A stretch of 64,000 nucleotides of DNA from positions 1-64,000 of the forward strand of contig CATLHM010000002.1 of the NCBI GenBank assembly GCA_949949005.1. Direction: 5' to 3'. Both the position numbers and the translations under genes were made by a program. The stretch's first letter is position 1, and the number at the start of each line of letters is the position of its first letter. Positions 24,658-34,471 of the stretch are shown in pieces. The DNA comes from an uncultured Lachnospiraceae bacterium (GTDB taxonomy: Bacteria; Bacillota; Clostridia; Lachnospirales; Lachnospiraceae). The notes beneath the pieces were generated by a model that worked only from the letters and a program-made list of their open reading frames with translations, was not told where the DNA came from and made no database searches.

Positions 24658-24713
24658 AGCTTCTCCTTCCCACCCGTTTTCATATTTTATGTTTTCAGAT
24701 CAGCCTCTATGCA

Positions 24714-24740
24714 GAAAAGTAGGCCCTTTTCAGGGCCTGC
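24714..24740 (-). terminator. Terminator of Cys/Gly-rich protein gene
   Basis: On the minus strand AGGCCCT, loop GAAA and AGGGCCT (24738-24721) are followed by ACTTTT. Confidence 0.7.
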
Positions 24741-24777
24741 CTTTCAGACATGATGAAAAGAATCCCACGGACCGTAA

Positions 24778-25020
24778 TTAGCAGCCGCATCCGCAGCCGT
24801 TGTTGCCGCTGCCGCAGCAGGACAGTAAAATAATAAGCCAGATGAGATCGCAGCATCCGTTCTCGGAATTGCCACCGAAGCCGCCGCCAAAACCAAAGCC
24901 ATTGCCGTTGCCGCAGCAGCAAAGTAAGATGATAAGCCAGATTATGGAACCACATCCAAATCCGTTATTGCTGACGGAATTACTTCCGCATCCACATCCT
25001 GTAGCTGTTAAATCACTCAT
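24778..25020 (-). CDS. Cys/Gly-rich small protein with duplicated hydrophobic module
   Basis: An 80-residue protein with GGAGG ahead of the ATG at 25020. It contains 13 cysteines, about a quarter glycine, and two nearly identical hydrophobic modules: IIWLIILLCCCGNGN (26-40) and LIWLIILLSCCGSGN (59-73). The ends are CGCG and CGCGC. The general look is shared with small Gly/Cys-rich proteins of spore formers (YjcZ-like or 'HCB'-annotated proteins), but I cannot assign it. It could be a membrane-inserted, cross-linked or metal-binding coat-type protein. Confidence 0.75.
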   Translation of the reverse strand: MSDLTATGCGCGSNSVSNNGFGCGSIIWLIILLCCCGNGNGFGFGGGFGGNSENGCCDLIWLIILLSCCGSGNNGCGCGC

Positions 25021-25205
25021 AATTGCCTCCAAAAGGTTTTTGATTATGGTTTATCATATGTAGGAGGGCTTGTGTATGTTTCAAAGTTACAAAAGAAAAA
25101 TTTTTATGGACATTTGCCCCATCTTACCTTACAATAAAAATGATGGGCGGCGCGCCTTGCGGCGTTCGTTACTTTAAGAATTATTTTTATGTATGAGGTG
25201 GACAA

Positions 25206-25877
25206 ATGAGCGAAGAGAAGAAGATATATTGTACCCAGTGTGGGAATCAAAATGACCCGTCTTCCAAGTTCTGCAGTAACTGCGGCGCAAAATTAGAGCG
25301 TCCGGAGTCTTGGAACGGGGATGAGACATCTAAGTCGGAGGAAGGCTTATTTTCGGGAAGTGTTTCAGGAAGTGGGAGTACCGGTTCCCTTTTTGGCGAG
25401 AGTACTGGTTCCCCTTTTGAAAAGATCACGGACGCCGAGGAAGAAAAGCCCACACCCATCCCTGAAATACAGATCAATTATGGCTCCTCCGGGCAAAGCT
25501 ATGACAACACCGGCACAAGTTCCGGAAGATACTATGATTCCCGCCAGGATTCCCATCAGGGTGGATACTATGCAGAAAATCCCTATGCGGAAAAGCAGGG
25601 AGGCGGGAACATCGGTTTTGCCATTGCCTCTTTGGTCTGCGGCATCATTTCCCTGTTATGCTGTTGTCTGGGACTTTTCAGTGCAGTGCTGGCAATAGCG
25701 GCGATCGTGCTGGGTATCATTACCCTGTGCTTTAAGTATGACGGAAAGGGAATGGCCATTGCAGGAATTGCAACCGGAGGGGTAGCCATTGTCATTGTGG
25801 TGATCTCCCTGGTCATCAGCGGCACTTCCTTTTATAATGACCTGCTCTACGAGTTCGCAGATGAATTTTACTATTGA
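25206..25877 (+). CDS. Zinc-ribbon, DUF4190-like membrane protein
   Basis: A 223-residue protein. It begins with a zinc ribbon (CTQCGNQNDPSSKFCSNCG, about 10-28), then has a low-complexity Gly/Ser/Tyr linker, then two hydrophobic helices from about residue 137 on (IGFAIASLVCGIISLL; LAIAAIVLGIITL...GKGMAIAGI). That C-terminal pattern is typical of DUF4190. Its function is not known. The ribosome site is GAGGTGGA. The next gene overlaps its end. Confidence 0.75.
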   Translation: MSEEKKIYCTQCGNQNDPSSKFCSNCGAKLERPESWNGDETSKSEEGLFSGSVSGSGSTGSLFGESTGSPFEKITDAEEEKPTPIPEIQINYGSSGQSYDNTGTSSGRYYDSRQDSHQGGYYAENPYAEKQGGGNIGFAIASLVCGIISLLCCCLGLFSAVLAIAAIVLGIITLCFKYDGKGMAIAGIATGGVAIVIVVISLVISGTSFYNDLLYEFADEFYY

Positions 25878-26298
25878 TTTTGGAAACAAAAAATATCGGG
25901 TTGATCATATTTTTTATCAATTGGGGAAGTTGGTCTGGCTTCCCTTTTGCATCACCGGATTTTGGTTTGCGCAGAGCGGCTATGAAAAGTATGGGGAACT
26001 TACGGCCTGTGCCCTGCGGCGCAGATGCGGCCTGCCATGTCCTGGCTGCGGAGGAACCAGAGCGTTCTACTATTTATTTCAGGGAGATTTCATAAGGAGC
26101 CTTACCCTTAACCCCTCCGTTATTTTCGGCGTTTTGGCCTATCTGCATTTTATGCTGCTTTTCTTTTACAGAAAGCACATCAAAAAGAACCTTAAGGAAA
26201 AAGAAATTTCCATAGAATATTATCTCTACGCCGCTGTAGGGGTGATATTGACTCAATGGGTCATAAAATTGATAAGGATTTTCAGCGTTCTTTTTTAA
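25861..26298 (+). CDS. DUF2752 membrane protein
   Basis: A 145-residue protein using the ATG at 25861, which overlaps the previous gene by 17 bases. An ATG at 25837 is also possible, and neither has a clear ribosome site. The central 'CGLPCPGCGGTRAFYYLFQGDFIRSLTLNP' stretch (in two parts CGLPCPGCGGTRAFYYL and SLTLNP) is the DUF2752 signature, flanked by hydrophobic helices. The biological role is unknown. Confidence 0.75.
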   Translation: MNFTIDFGNKKYRVDHIFYQLGKLVWLPFCITGFWFAQSGYEKYGELTACALRRRCGLPCPGCGGTRAFYYLFQGDFIRSLTLNPSVIFGVLAYLHFMLLFFYRKHIKKNLKEKEISIEYYLYAAVGVILTQWVIKLIRIFSVLF

Positions 26299-26354
26299 CG
26301 TCAGGATAGCTGAGAGGTTGTTATTATTTATTTTTACGATAGGAGGAGTAAGAG

Positions 26355-26621
26355 ATGGACGCGAAAACCACAAGTATTGTAGCTTATCTGACATGGATCG
26401 GGTTTTTTATTGCTTTGCTGGCAGGGGATAAGGAGGGGGCCAAGTTTCACATCAATCAGGCCTTTGTCATCTTAATCTTTTTTATTCCGGTGTTCATACC
26501 GTGTATCGGTCAGATCTGGGGGATATTCATGGTAATCTGCTGGATTCTGGGACTGGTTGCCGCCATCAACCAGGAGGAAAAAGAAGTCCCTCTGATCGGA
26601 AGGCTGCGGATTTTGAAATAA
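26355..26621 (+). CDS. Small DUF4870-like membrane protein
   Basis: An 88-residue protein with TAGGAGGAG ahead of the start. It has two or three hydrophobic helices (SIVAYLTWIGFFIALLAG; AFVILIFFIPVFIP; IFMVICWILGLVAAI) and the 'KFHINQAF' loop typical of DUF4870/Tic20-like small proteins. It may form one transcript with the two genes before it. Function unknown. Confidence 0.7.
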   Translation: MDAKTTSIVAYLTWIGFFIALLAGDKEGAKFHINQAFVILIFFIPVFIPCIGQIWGIFMVICWILGLVAAINQEEKEVPLIGRLRILK

Positions 26622-26636
26622 AGAAGTAGAAACAAC

Positions 26637-26703
26637 GGATGCCAGGCTTCGCCAGGCATCCTTATGTAAAAAGAACGCCTGATGACTGGTCAGGCGTTTT
26701 TCT
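26637..26703. terminator. Two hairpins, bidirectional terminator
   Basis: The first hairpin, GGATGCC/GGCATCC with inner GGC/GCC, lies at 26637-26661. The second, AACGCCTGA/TCAGGCGTT (26674-26698), is followed by TTTTTCTC and preceded by AAAAAG. The second can terminate transcription from both sides. Confidence 0.75.
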
Positions 26704-27227
26704 CATTCGTCAGGCGTTTCCTCGTCCTCATAGGTGAAGATCTCCTCCGGAATGTTTCCATGGAGAATCGAAACGATATACTGAAGTCTTGTGTTGGCAA
26801 AGACATAATTCTGCTGTGCGATATCTTCCAGGGAAGCGTCAAAGCCCCCTCCTTCATAAGCCATATGATAGTAAGAAACCGCCTCTGACATGTACCTGCT
26901 GGCATCATCCGCCAGCTCGTCCACCCCCGGAAAGCAGTCGGGAACCTCCAGGGAAGCCATTTGCTGGAAGGAGGTATCCATGGAATCCAAGAGGGAGAGA
27001 AGCTCCGCCACCGCCTCATCGGATTCCGGATTTTGAATGGCATTGATGGAAGAGTCGAAAATCCTTATATTTTCAAAAAACTGATTCATATTCGCTTTAT
27101 AATTTTCCAGCTCCTGATTGTCTCCACAGCCAGAGAGCAGGCACACGCACAGCGCACACAGGGGCAGGGCAGAGAGCCTGGCTTTTGCCGCAGATAGTAT
27201 TTTCGATAAAAAAAACGGGTATTTCAA
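26703..27227 (-). CDS. Lipoprotein of unknown function, TTG start
   Basis: A 174-residue protein if it starts at TTG 27227, which has AGGAGG at ideal spacing. An upstream ATG at 27317 would add 30 residues with no ribosome site. A basic N-terminus and hydrophobic stretch lead to the lipobox LSGC. The rest is helical and acidic ('YKANMNQFFENIRIFDSSI'), typical of small surface helical bundles. No family is recognised. A promoter with 17-base spacing is visible upstream. Confidence 0.75.
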   Translation of the reverse strand: MKYPFFLSKILSAAKARLSALPLCALCVCLLSGCGDNQELENYKANMNQFFENIRIFDSSINAIQNPESDEAVAELLSLLDSMDTSFQQMASLEVPDCFPGVDELADDASRYMSEAVSYYHMAYEGGGFDASLEDIAQQNYVFANTRLQYIVSILHGNIPEEIFTYEDEETPDE

Positions 27228-27288
27228 GTGGGATCCTCCTGGTATCTTCTGAATTTTTCTGAGAGTATTAACAGTAAACACTATATTT

Positions 27289-27338
27289 AAATTATCATAG
27301 TTGCCCGCGAAAGTCAAAACTCCAATTGTAGTTTTGAC
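27289..27338 (-). promoter_or_regulatory. Lipoprotein promoter overlapped by palindrome
   Basis: On the minus strand TTGACT (27317-27312) and TAATTT (27294-27289) are 17 bases apart. GTCAAAACT (27313-27321) and AGTTTTGAC (27330-27338) form a perfect 9-bp inverted repeat over the -35, between this gene and divergent metH. Confidence 0.6.
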
Positions 27339-27394
27339 GAATTTATGTTACCATTGAACAAGTAATGTCAATTTCAGTAATACAGAGGGAATTT

Positions 27395-29911
27395 ATGACG
27401 GCAGAGGAATTTAAACTTTTTTCTAATAATAAACTGATTTATCTGGACGGAGCCACAGGTTCCAATCTCATGAGAAGGGGAATGCCCGCCGGGGTCTGTC
27501 CGGAAAAATGGATTCTGGGGCATCCGGATATTCTTAAGGCCTTACAGGAGGAATATGTCCTTGCAGGCAGCAATATCCTTTACGCCCCCACCTTTACGGC
27601 AAACCGGATCAAATTAGGTGAATATGGCCTTGCAGGGCAGATCAGGGAGATCAACCGCGACCTGGTTCACCTGTCCAAGGAAGCGGCAGGGGGAAAGGCC
27701 CTGGTGGCAGGGGATCTTACCATGACAGGCCGCCAGCTTATTCCCATGGGCGATATGGATTTCGAGGAGCTGATCGGCGTTTACAAAGAGCAGATCGAAC
27801 TGATCGCCGATGCCGGGGCTGACCTGTTGGTGGTGGAGACCATGATGAGCCTCCAGGAAACCCGGGCGGCTCTCATTGCGGCAGGGGAGGTCTGCGACCT
27901 GCCCGTGATGGCTACCCTTACCTTTGAGCAGGACGGGAGAACCCTTTATGGCACGGATGCCCTCACCGCCGCCGTCACACTGGAAAAGCTGGGAGCCTGC
28001 GCGGTGGGAGCCAATTGCTCCACAGGCCCTGACCGGATGCGGGGGCTGATCGAAACCATTGCCCAGGGGGTATCTGTTCCCGTGATCGCCAAACCCAACG
28101 CCGGAATGCCAAGCCTGGACGGGGATGGGAACACGGTCTACGATATGGCGGCAGAAGACTTTGCCAGGGAAATGAAAGGACTGGTGGAGGCCGGTGCAGG
28201 AATATTGGGCGGCTGCTGTGGCACCTCCCCGGAATACATCAAAGCGCTGGCCAAAGCCACCAAAGACATGGTTCCCCCTGCCAGAGAGCCTGACAGGATG
28301 CGTTATCTGACCAGTGAGAGAAAAACCCTGGCTTTCGGGCCGGACAGCCCTTTTATGATTGTGGGAGAGCGCATTAATCCTACCGGCAAAAAGAAATTGC
28401 AGGCAGAGCTTCGGGAAGGAAGCCTTGCCATGGTTCTTTCCTTTGCCGAGGAACAGGAGGCCTGCGGAGCATCCCTTCTGGATGTGAATGTGGGTATGAG
28501 CGGTATCGACGAAAAGGAAATGATGCTGAAAATCCTGGATGAGATCACCGAGGCCTCCAACCTGCCTCTTTCCATTGATTCCAGCCACGTGGAGGTCATA
28601 GAGGCGGCCCTGCGCAGATACCCCGGAAGAGCCCTGATCAACTCCATCTCCGGGGAATCCGAAAAGCTGGAAAAACTCCTTCCCATTGCAAAAAAATACG
28701 GGGCCATGTTTATTCTTCTGCCCCTGTCCGACGAAGGGCTGCCGAAGAATTTGGATGAGAAGATTGCCATTATTGAAAAAATCTCCCAGAGGGCCTTTGC
28801 CCTGGGCATGAGCCGGGAGGATATTGTGGTAGACGGACTGGTCACCACGGTGGGAGCCAACAAAAAGGCTGCGGCAGAAGTTCTGGAAACCATCCGCTAC
28901 TGTAAGAAGGAGGGCTTTGCCACCATCTGCGGGCTTTCCAATATTTCCTTCGGCCTTCCCGAGAGAAGCTTTGTAAACACTGCCTTTCTCACCATGGCAA
29001 TCCAGGAAGGGCTTACCATGGCCATTGCCAACCCCTCCCAGGATCTGTTGGTAAATATGGCTTTCGCCTGCGACCTTCTGATGAATAAGGAAGGGGCGGA
29101 TGTGCGCTACATTGACAGGATCGCTGACTACAGCGAGAGAGTTCCAAGGACGGCTCAGCCACCTGCTCCAAAGGCCGGGGCAGCCGGGGAGGGTTCCGCT
29201 AAGGCGGTGGCAAACGCCAGGGCAGATATCAGAGCGGGGAATGAAGCAGATGCCGGAAAGGATGGCGGTCACGGCTTCCTCAATTCGATCCTTTATCAGG
29301 ATGTGCTCAAGGGAAACCGCAAACAGATCAGAGAACACACCAAAACAGCGGTGGAACAGGGAACGCAGGCCTCCCACATTCTCAACGAAATGCTGCTTCC
29401 GGCCATCAATCATGTGGGAGAGCTCTTTGACAAGGGAAAATATTTTCTGCCTCAGCTCATTGCCAGCGCGGAAGCCATGAAACTTTCTATCGAATATTTG
29501 GAGCCTTTCCTCTCCACCGGCAAGGAGGACGCCCAGATGCCAGTGGTGGTGATCGCCACTGTAGCCGGGGACATCCATGACATTGGAAAAAATCTGGTGG
29601 CCCTGATGCTGAAGAATTACGGCTTTCGGGTGATCGACCTGGGGAAGGATGTTCCCAGGGAAACTATTGTGGAAAAGGCCATGGAAAGTCACGCTCAGAT
29701 CATTGCCCTCTCAGCGCTGATGACAACCACCATGCAGGAAATGAAGCGGGTCGTGGAATATGCCAGAAAGCAAAAGGCCAGCGCCAAAATCATGATCGGC
29801 GGGGCAGTCATTACCCCCGAATATGCAAAGGAAATCGGTGCGGACGCTTATTCCAGGGATGCCGCAGACGCCGTGAGAGTCGCCAGAAAGCTTCTGGGAA
29901 TGGATGAATGA
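27395..29911 (+). CDS. metH: Methionine synthase, cobalamin-dependent, short form
   Basis: An 838-residue enzyme that methylates homocysteine using methyltetrahydrofolate and cobalamin. Domains in order: homocysteine-binding (zinc ligands in GANCSTG and GGCCGTSPEYI), pterin-binding ('VGERINPTGKKKL', 'DVNVGMSGID'), then cobalamin cap and B12-binding (DIHDIG, 726-731, with His728 as cobalt ligand). The C-terminal AdoMet-binding reactivation domain of the roughly 1,200-residue enzyme is missing, as in some anaerobes that use a separate activator. An Ala/Gly/Asp-rich linker precedes the cap domain. GAGGGA supports the start at 27395 over an ATG at 27365. Confidence 0.93.
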   Translation: MTAEEFKLFSNNKLIYLDGATGSNLMRRGMPAGVCPEKWILGHPDILKALQEEYVLAGSNILYAPTFTANRIKLGEYGLAGQIREINRDLVHLSKEAAGGKALVAGDLTMTGRQLIPMGDMDFEELIGVYKEQIELIADAGADLLVVETMMSLQETRAALIAAGEVCDLPVMATLTFEQDGRTLYGTDALTAAVTLEKLGACAVGANCSTGPDRMRGLIETIAQGVSVPVIAKPNAGMPSLDGDGNTVYDMAAEDFAREMKGLVEAGAGILGGCCGTSPEYIKALAKATKDMVPPAREPDRMRYLTSERKTLAFGPDSPFMIVGERINPTGKKKLQAELREGSLAMVLSFAEEQEACGASLLDVNVGMSGIDEKEMMLKILDEITEASNLPLSIDSSHVEVIEAALRRYPGRALINSISGESEKLEKLLPIAKKYGAMFILLPLSDEGLPKNLDEKIAIIEKISQRAFALGMSREDIVVDGLVTTVGANKKAAAEVLETIRYCKKEGFATICGLSNISFGLPERSFVNTAFLTMAIQEGLTMAIANPSQDLLVNMAFACDLLMNKEGADVRYIDRIADYSERVPRTAQPPAPKAGAAGEGSAKAVANARADIRAGNEADAGKDGGHGFLNSILYQDVLKGNRKQIREHTKTAVEQGTQASHILNEMLLPAINHVGELFDKGKYFLPQLIASAEAMKLSIEYLEPFLSTGKEDAQMPVVVIATVAGDIHDIGKNLVALMLKNYGFRVIDLGKDVPRETIVEKAMESHAQIIALSALMTTTMQEMKRVVEYARKQKASAKIMIGGAVITPEYAKEIGADAYSRDAADAVRVARKLLGMDE

Positions 29912-29964
29912 AAGAAAACTTTCTCTTTTTAAAGCCGCTTGGTGGCAGCAACAGGGAGGTCAAT

Positions 29965-30429
29965 ATGAATCAAAACCAGGGAGAAATCAGCAAGATCATG
30001 GAGAATCAGGACAGAAGGCTGTCTGAAAACCAGCAGTTAGCCCGGCTCATTGAGCTGTCGGAAAAACAGCTCTTTCACGCCAGAGTCAAAAGCGTTCTTA
30101 CGCTGATCACCACGCTCTGCGTCGTCTATGCCCTGATCCTTGTGGTTCCCGCCATACGCAAGACCGCAGCTAGTGCCGATGCGGTGATCGCCCAGGCCTC
30201 AATCACCATCACACTTATGGATGAAGGCATCGGGGGGATTATCGAGATGAGTGAGGCCATCACAGAAATGGGACAGAGTATGGATGCGCTGATAGAGGAA
30301 AACGGGGATGCGGTTTCTTCCCTTATGAAAGAGGTTGAAGCAATAGATTTTGAAGGATTAAATAAGGCAATCAAGGATCTGGGAGACGTAGTGGAGCCCT
30401 TTGCCAAATTTTTTAACAGGTTCAAATGA
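29965..30429 (+). CDS. Membrane protein with coiled coil, unknown
   Basis: A 154-residue protein. GGGAGG selects the ATG at 29965. A helical N-terminus is followed by a transmembrane segment (about 43-62, 'VLTLITTLCVVYALILVV'), then a long coiled-coil-like helix rich in Ile/Met/Glu. This resembles methyl-accepting or phage-tail-like helical stalks, without conserved signalling motifs. It lies between metH and ilvB and may share their transcript. Function unknown. Confidence 0.7.
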   Translation: MNQNQGEISKIMENQDRRLSENQQLARLIELSEKQLFHARVKSVLTLITTLCVVYALILVVPAIRKTAASADAVIAQASITITLMDEGIGGIIEMSEAITEMGQSMDALIEENGDAVSSLMKEVEAIDFEGLNKAIKDLGDVVEPFAKFFNRFK

Positions 30430-30457
30430 ATGTTTTGAAAGGAGCAGTGTTATAAAA

Positions 30458-32074
30458 ATGACAGGAGCAGATGCAATCGTAAAATGTTTGGAAGCAGAAG
30501 GCGTGGAATATGTATTTGGCTATCCCGGGGTAGCCATCTGCCCGTTCTACAACAGTATTTTGGATTCCCCGGTGCGCACCATCCTTATAAGGACCGAGCA
30601 GAATGCCGCCCACGCAGCCAGCGGGCTTGCAAGGGTTTCCGGAAAGGTGGGGGTCTGCGCCGTCACCTCCGGCCCGGGAGCAACCAACGTGATCACGGGA
30701 ATTGCCACGGCCTTTGCGGACAGTATCCCCATGGTATGTATCACTGGCCAGGTAATTTCCGAGGTGATCGGCAGCGATGTGTTCCAGGAAGCGGATATCA
30801 CCGGGGCGGTGGAATCCTTTGTGAAATACAGCTATCTGGTAAAAGATGCCAATGAAATTCCCCGCATTTTCAAGGAAGCTTTCCATATCGCAAACACAGG
30901 CAGAAGGGGGCCGGTTCTGATTGATGTCCCCATTGATATTCAAAATGCGGAGGTTAAGAAATTCCTTTACCCCGAATCGGTTTCCATGCGCACCTACAAG
31001 CCTACGGTAAAGGGCAACATGGTGCAGATCAAGAAGGTGGCCGCAGAGCTTCAAAAGTCAAAACGCCCGATTATCTGCGCCGGAGGAGGGGTTCTTCTCT
31101 CCAACGCCCAAAAGGAGTTGCAGACATTTTGCGAAAAGCATGAGATCCCGGTGGTTTCCACCATGATGGGAATCGGAGTTATGCCCACCAGACATCCCCT
31201 GTATTTCGGGATGGTGGGAAATAACGGAAAGCCCTGCGCCAACCGGGCCATGAATGAGTCGGATCTGCTGATCATGGTAGGGGCAAGGGTGGCTGACCGG
31301 GCCGTGAACCAGCCGGATCTGATCACCAACAACAAGGTGCTGATCCATATCGATGTTGACCCCGCCGAGATCGGCAAGAACGTAGGCCCTACCATTCCTC
31401 TGGTGGGGGACGCGAAACATATTTTTGCGGATCTCTTAGAGCAGGAAATCCCTTCCGGGCACAAGGAATGGACAGATACCCTGAATCAATATAAAGAAGC
31501 CATGGCGCCCAAACGGAATCCTAATCCCGCCTATGTGGATCCGGCCGGATTTATCACCATGCTCTCCGACAAGATGCAGGAGGACGCCATCTATGTTGCC
31601 GACGTGGGGCAGAATCAGATCTGGTCCTGCGGGTACCATATTGTGAGAAAAGGACGTTTTCTCACCTCCGGAGGAATGGGAACCATGGGCTATTCCATCC
31701 CGGCGGCCATGGGGGCCAAGCTGGCAGATAAGCGCAGGCAGGTGATCGCGGTCTGCGGGGACGGCTCCTTCCAGATGTCTATGATGGAGCTTGCCACTAT
31801 GCGCCAGCATGACATTCCGGTGAAGATCATCGTGCTTAAAAACAATTATCTGGGAATGGTACGGGAATTCCAGCACTATACCTATCAGGATCATTATTCC
31901 GTGGTGGATCTCTCCGGCAGCCCGGATCTGGAAAGGCTCTCCTCCGCTTACGATATGAAGTTCCTGCGCCTTGAAAACATGGAGCGGGCGGATGAGATCA
32001 TAGATCAATTCCTTGAAAAGGACGAATCCGTTCTGTTAGAGTGTATCATTGACCCTATGGATTTGGTTAAATAG
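30458..32074 (+). CDS. ilvB: Acetolactate synthase large subunit
   Basis: A 538-residue thiamine-diphosphate enzyme making acetolactate or acetohydroxybutyrate for branched-chain amino acids. The catalytic Glu47 is in RTEQNAAH. The TPP-binding motif is 'GDGSFQMSMMELAT' with the matching NN at the end of 'IVLKNN'. The start follows AAAGGAG. It is about 20-30 residues shorter than the usual anabolic enzyme and lies just ahead of two small regulatory subunits and ilvC, which supports an anabolic role over a catabolic pyruvate oxidase or AlsS. Confidence 0.9.
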   Translation: MTGADAIVKCLEAEGVEYVFGYPGVAICPFYNSILDSPVRTILIRTEQNAAHAASGLARVSGKVGVCAVTSGPGATNVITGIATAFADSIPMVCITGQVISEVIGSDVFQEADITGAVESFVKYSYLVKDANEIPRIFKEAFHIANTGRRGPVLIDVPIDIQNAEVKKFLYPESVSMRTYKPTVKGNMVQIKKVAAELQKSKRPIICAGGGVLLSNAQKELQTFCEKHEIPVVSTMMGIGVMPTRHPLYFGMVGNNGKPCANRAMNESDLLIMVGARVADRAVNQPDLITNNKVLIHIDVDPAEIGKNVGPTIPLVGDAKHIFADLLEQEIPSGHKEWTDTLNQYKEAMAPKRNPNPAYVDPAGFITMLSDKMQEDAIYVADVGQNQIWSCGYHIVRKGRFLTSGGMGTMGYSIPAAMGAKLADKRRQVIAVCGDGSFQMSMMELATMRQHDIPVKIIVLKNNYLGMVREFQHYTYQDHYSVVDLSGSPDLERLSSAYDMKFLRLENMERADEIIDQFLEKDESVLLECIIDPMDLVK

Positions 32075-32106
32075 GCAAAGGAAGCCGCGAAAGGAGCAGA
32101 TAAAAT

Positions 32107-32592
32107 ATGAAAAGAATTTATTCCGTTTTAGTGGAGAACCGTTCCGGTGTGCTCAGCAAAGTGGCAGGACTGTTTTCCAGACGCAGCTTTAATATTGATT
32201 CCCTTGCGGTGGGGGAGACCGACGACAGCGCCGTTTCCTGCATGACCATTGTGAGCAGCGGGGACAAGCGCACATTAGAGCAAATTGAAAAGCAGCTTAA
32301 CAAAAAGCTGGATGTCATTAAGGTAAAAACCTTTGACGAGTCCAGCAGCATCAGCCGCGAGCTGCTTCTTATGAAGATCAAGTATAACAGAAATAACCGC
32401 CGGGATATTATGGAAGTCTGCGAGATCATGAACGCCCGGATTGTGGACATGTCAAAGAGCATGATGTTGATACAAATGTGTGATATTCCGGAGAGAATAC
32501 AGCTTTTTATAGGCATGTTCAAAACCATCAGCATTGTGGAGGTTGCCCGCACAGGCACCCTGGCCCTTCAAAAATGTATGGAGACCGATTAA
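32107..32592 (+). CDS. ilvN: Acetolactate synthase regulatory subunit, copy 1
   Basis: A 161-residue ACT-domain protein that makes the holoenzyme sensitive to valine and boosts activity. The N-terminal ACT domain has 'VLVENRSGVLSKVAGLFSRR' and 'NIDSLAVG'. The C-terminal domain is as in IlvN/IlvH. It lies 32 bases after ilvB with AAAGGAG. A second, different copy follows directly. Confidence 0.9.
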   Translation: MKRIYSVLVENRSGVLSKVAGLFSRRSFNIDSLAVGETDDSAVSCMTIVSSGDKRTLEQIEKQLNKKLDVIKVKTFDESSSISRELLLMKIKYNRNNRRDIMEVCEIMNARIVDMSKSMMLIQMCDIPERIQLFIGMFKTISIVEVARTGTLALQKCMETD

Positions 32593-32651
32593 AACGTTGA
32601 CTTTTAATAAGGATATTGATAAAATAATTTTCATGTTAGGAGGAGAAAAAA

Positions 32652-34350
<1,699 letters not shown>

Positions 34351-34421
34351 TTTGAGAGGCAATAACATATCAATAAGGGCAGCCGTGTTTTGTGAGTTAT
34401 CCTTATAAAATTTAACGAAGT

Positions 34422-34471
34422 AAAAAGCCTGATCAGGACAAAATTTTGTTTGTTGCTGGTCAGGCTTTTTT
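34422..34471. terminator. Bidirectional terminator between ilvC and lysR
   Basis: AAAAAGCCTGA (34422-34432) pairs with TCAGGCTTTTTT (34460-34471), with a T run on each strand. It ends at the stop codon of the LysR gene. Confidence 0.85.

Noticed and set aside
24707-24955. 82-codon minus-strand ORF (Arg/Leu/Gln-rich) in another frame of the Cys/Gly-rich gene
   Set aside because: It is a frame shadow with a repeat-derived composition. The neighbouring frame has the better ribosome site and a compact gene ending at a terminator.
27614-29692. 692-codon minus-strand ORF opposite metH
   Set aside because: It is a shadow of metH. The translation is rich in His/Gly/Gln with no domain pattern, and metH has full motif support.
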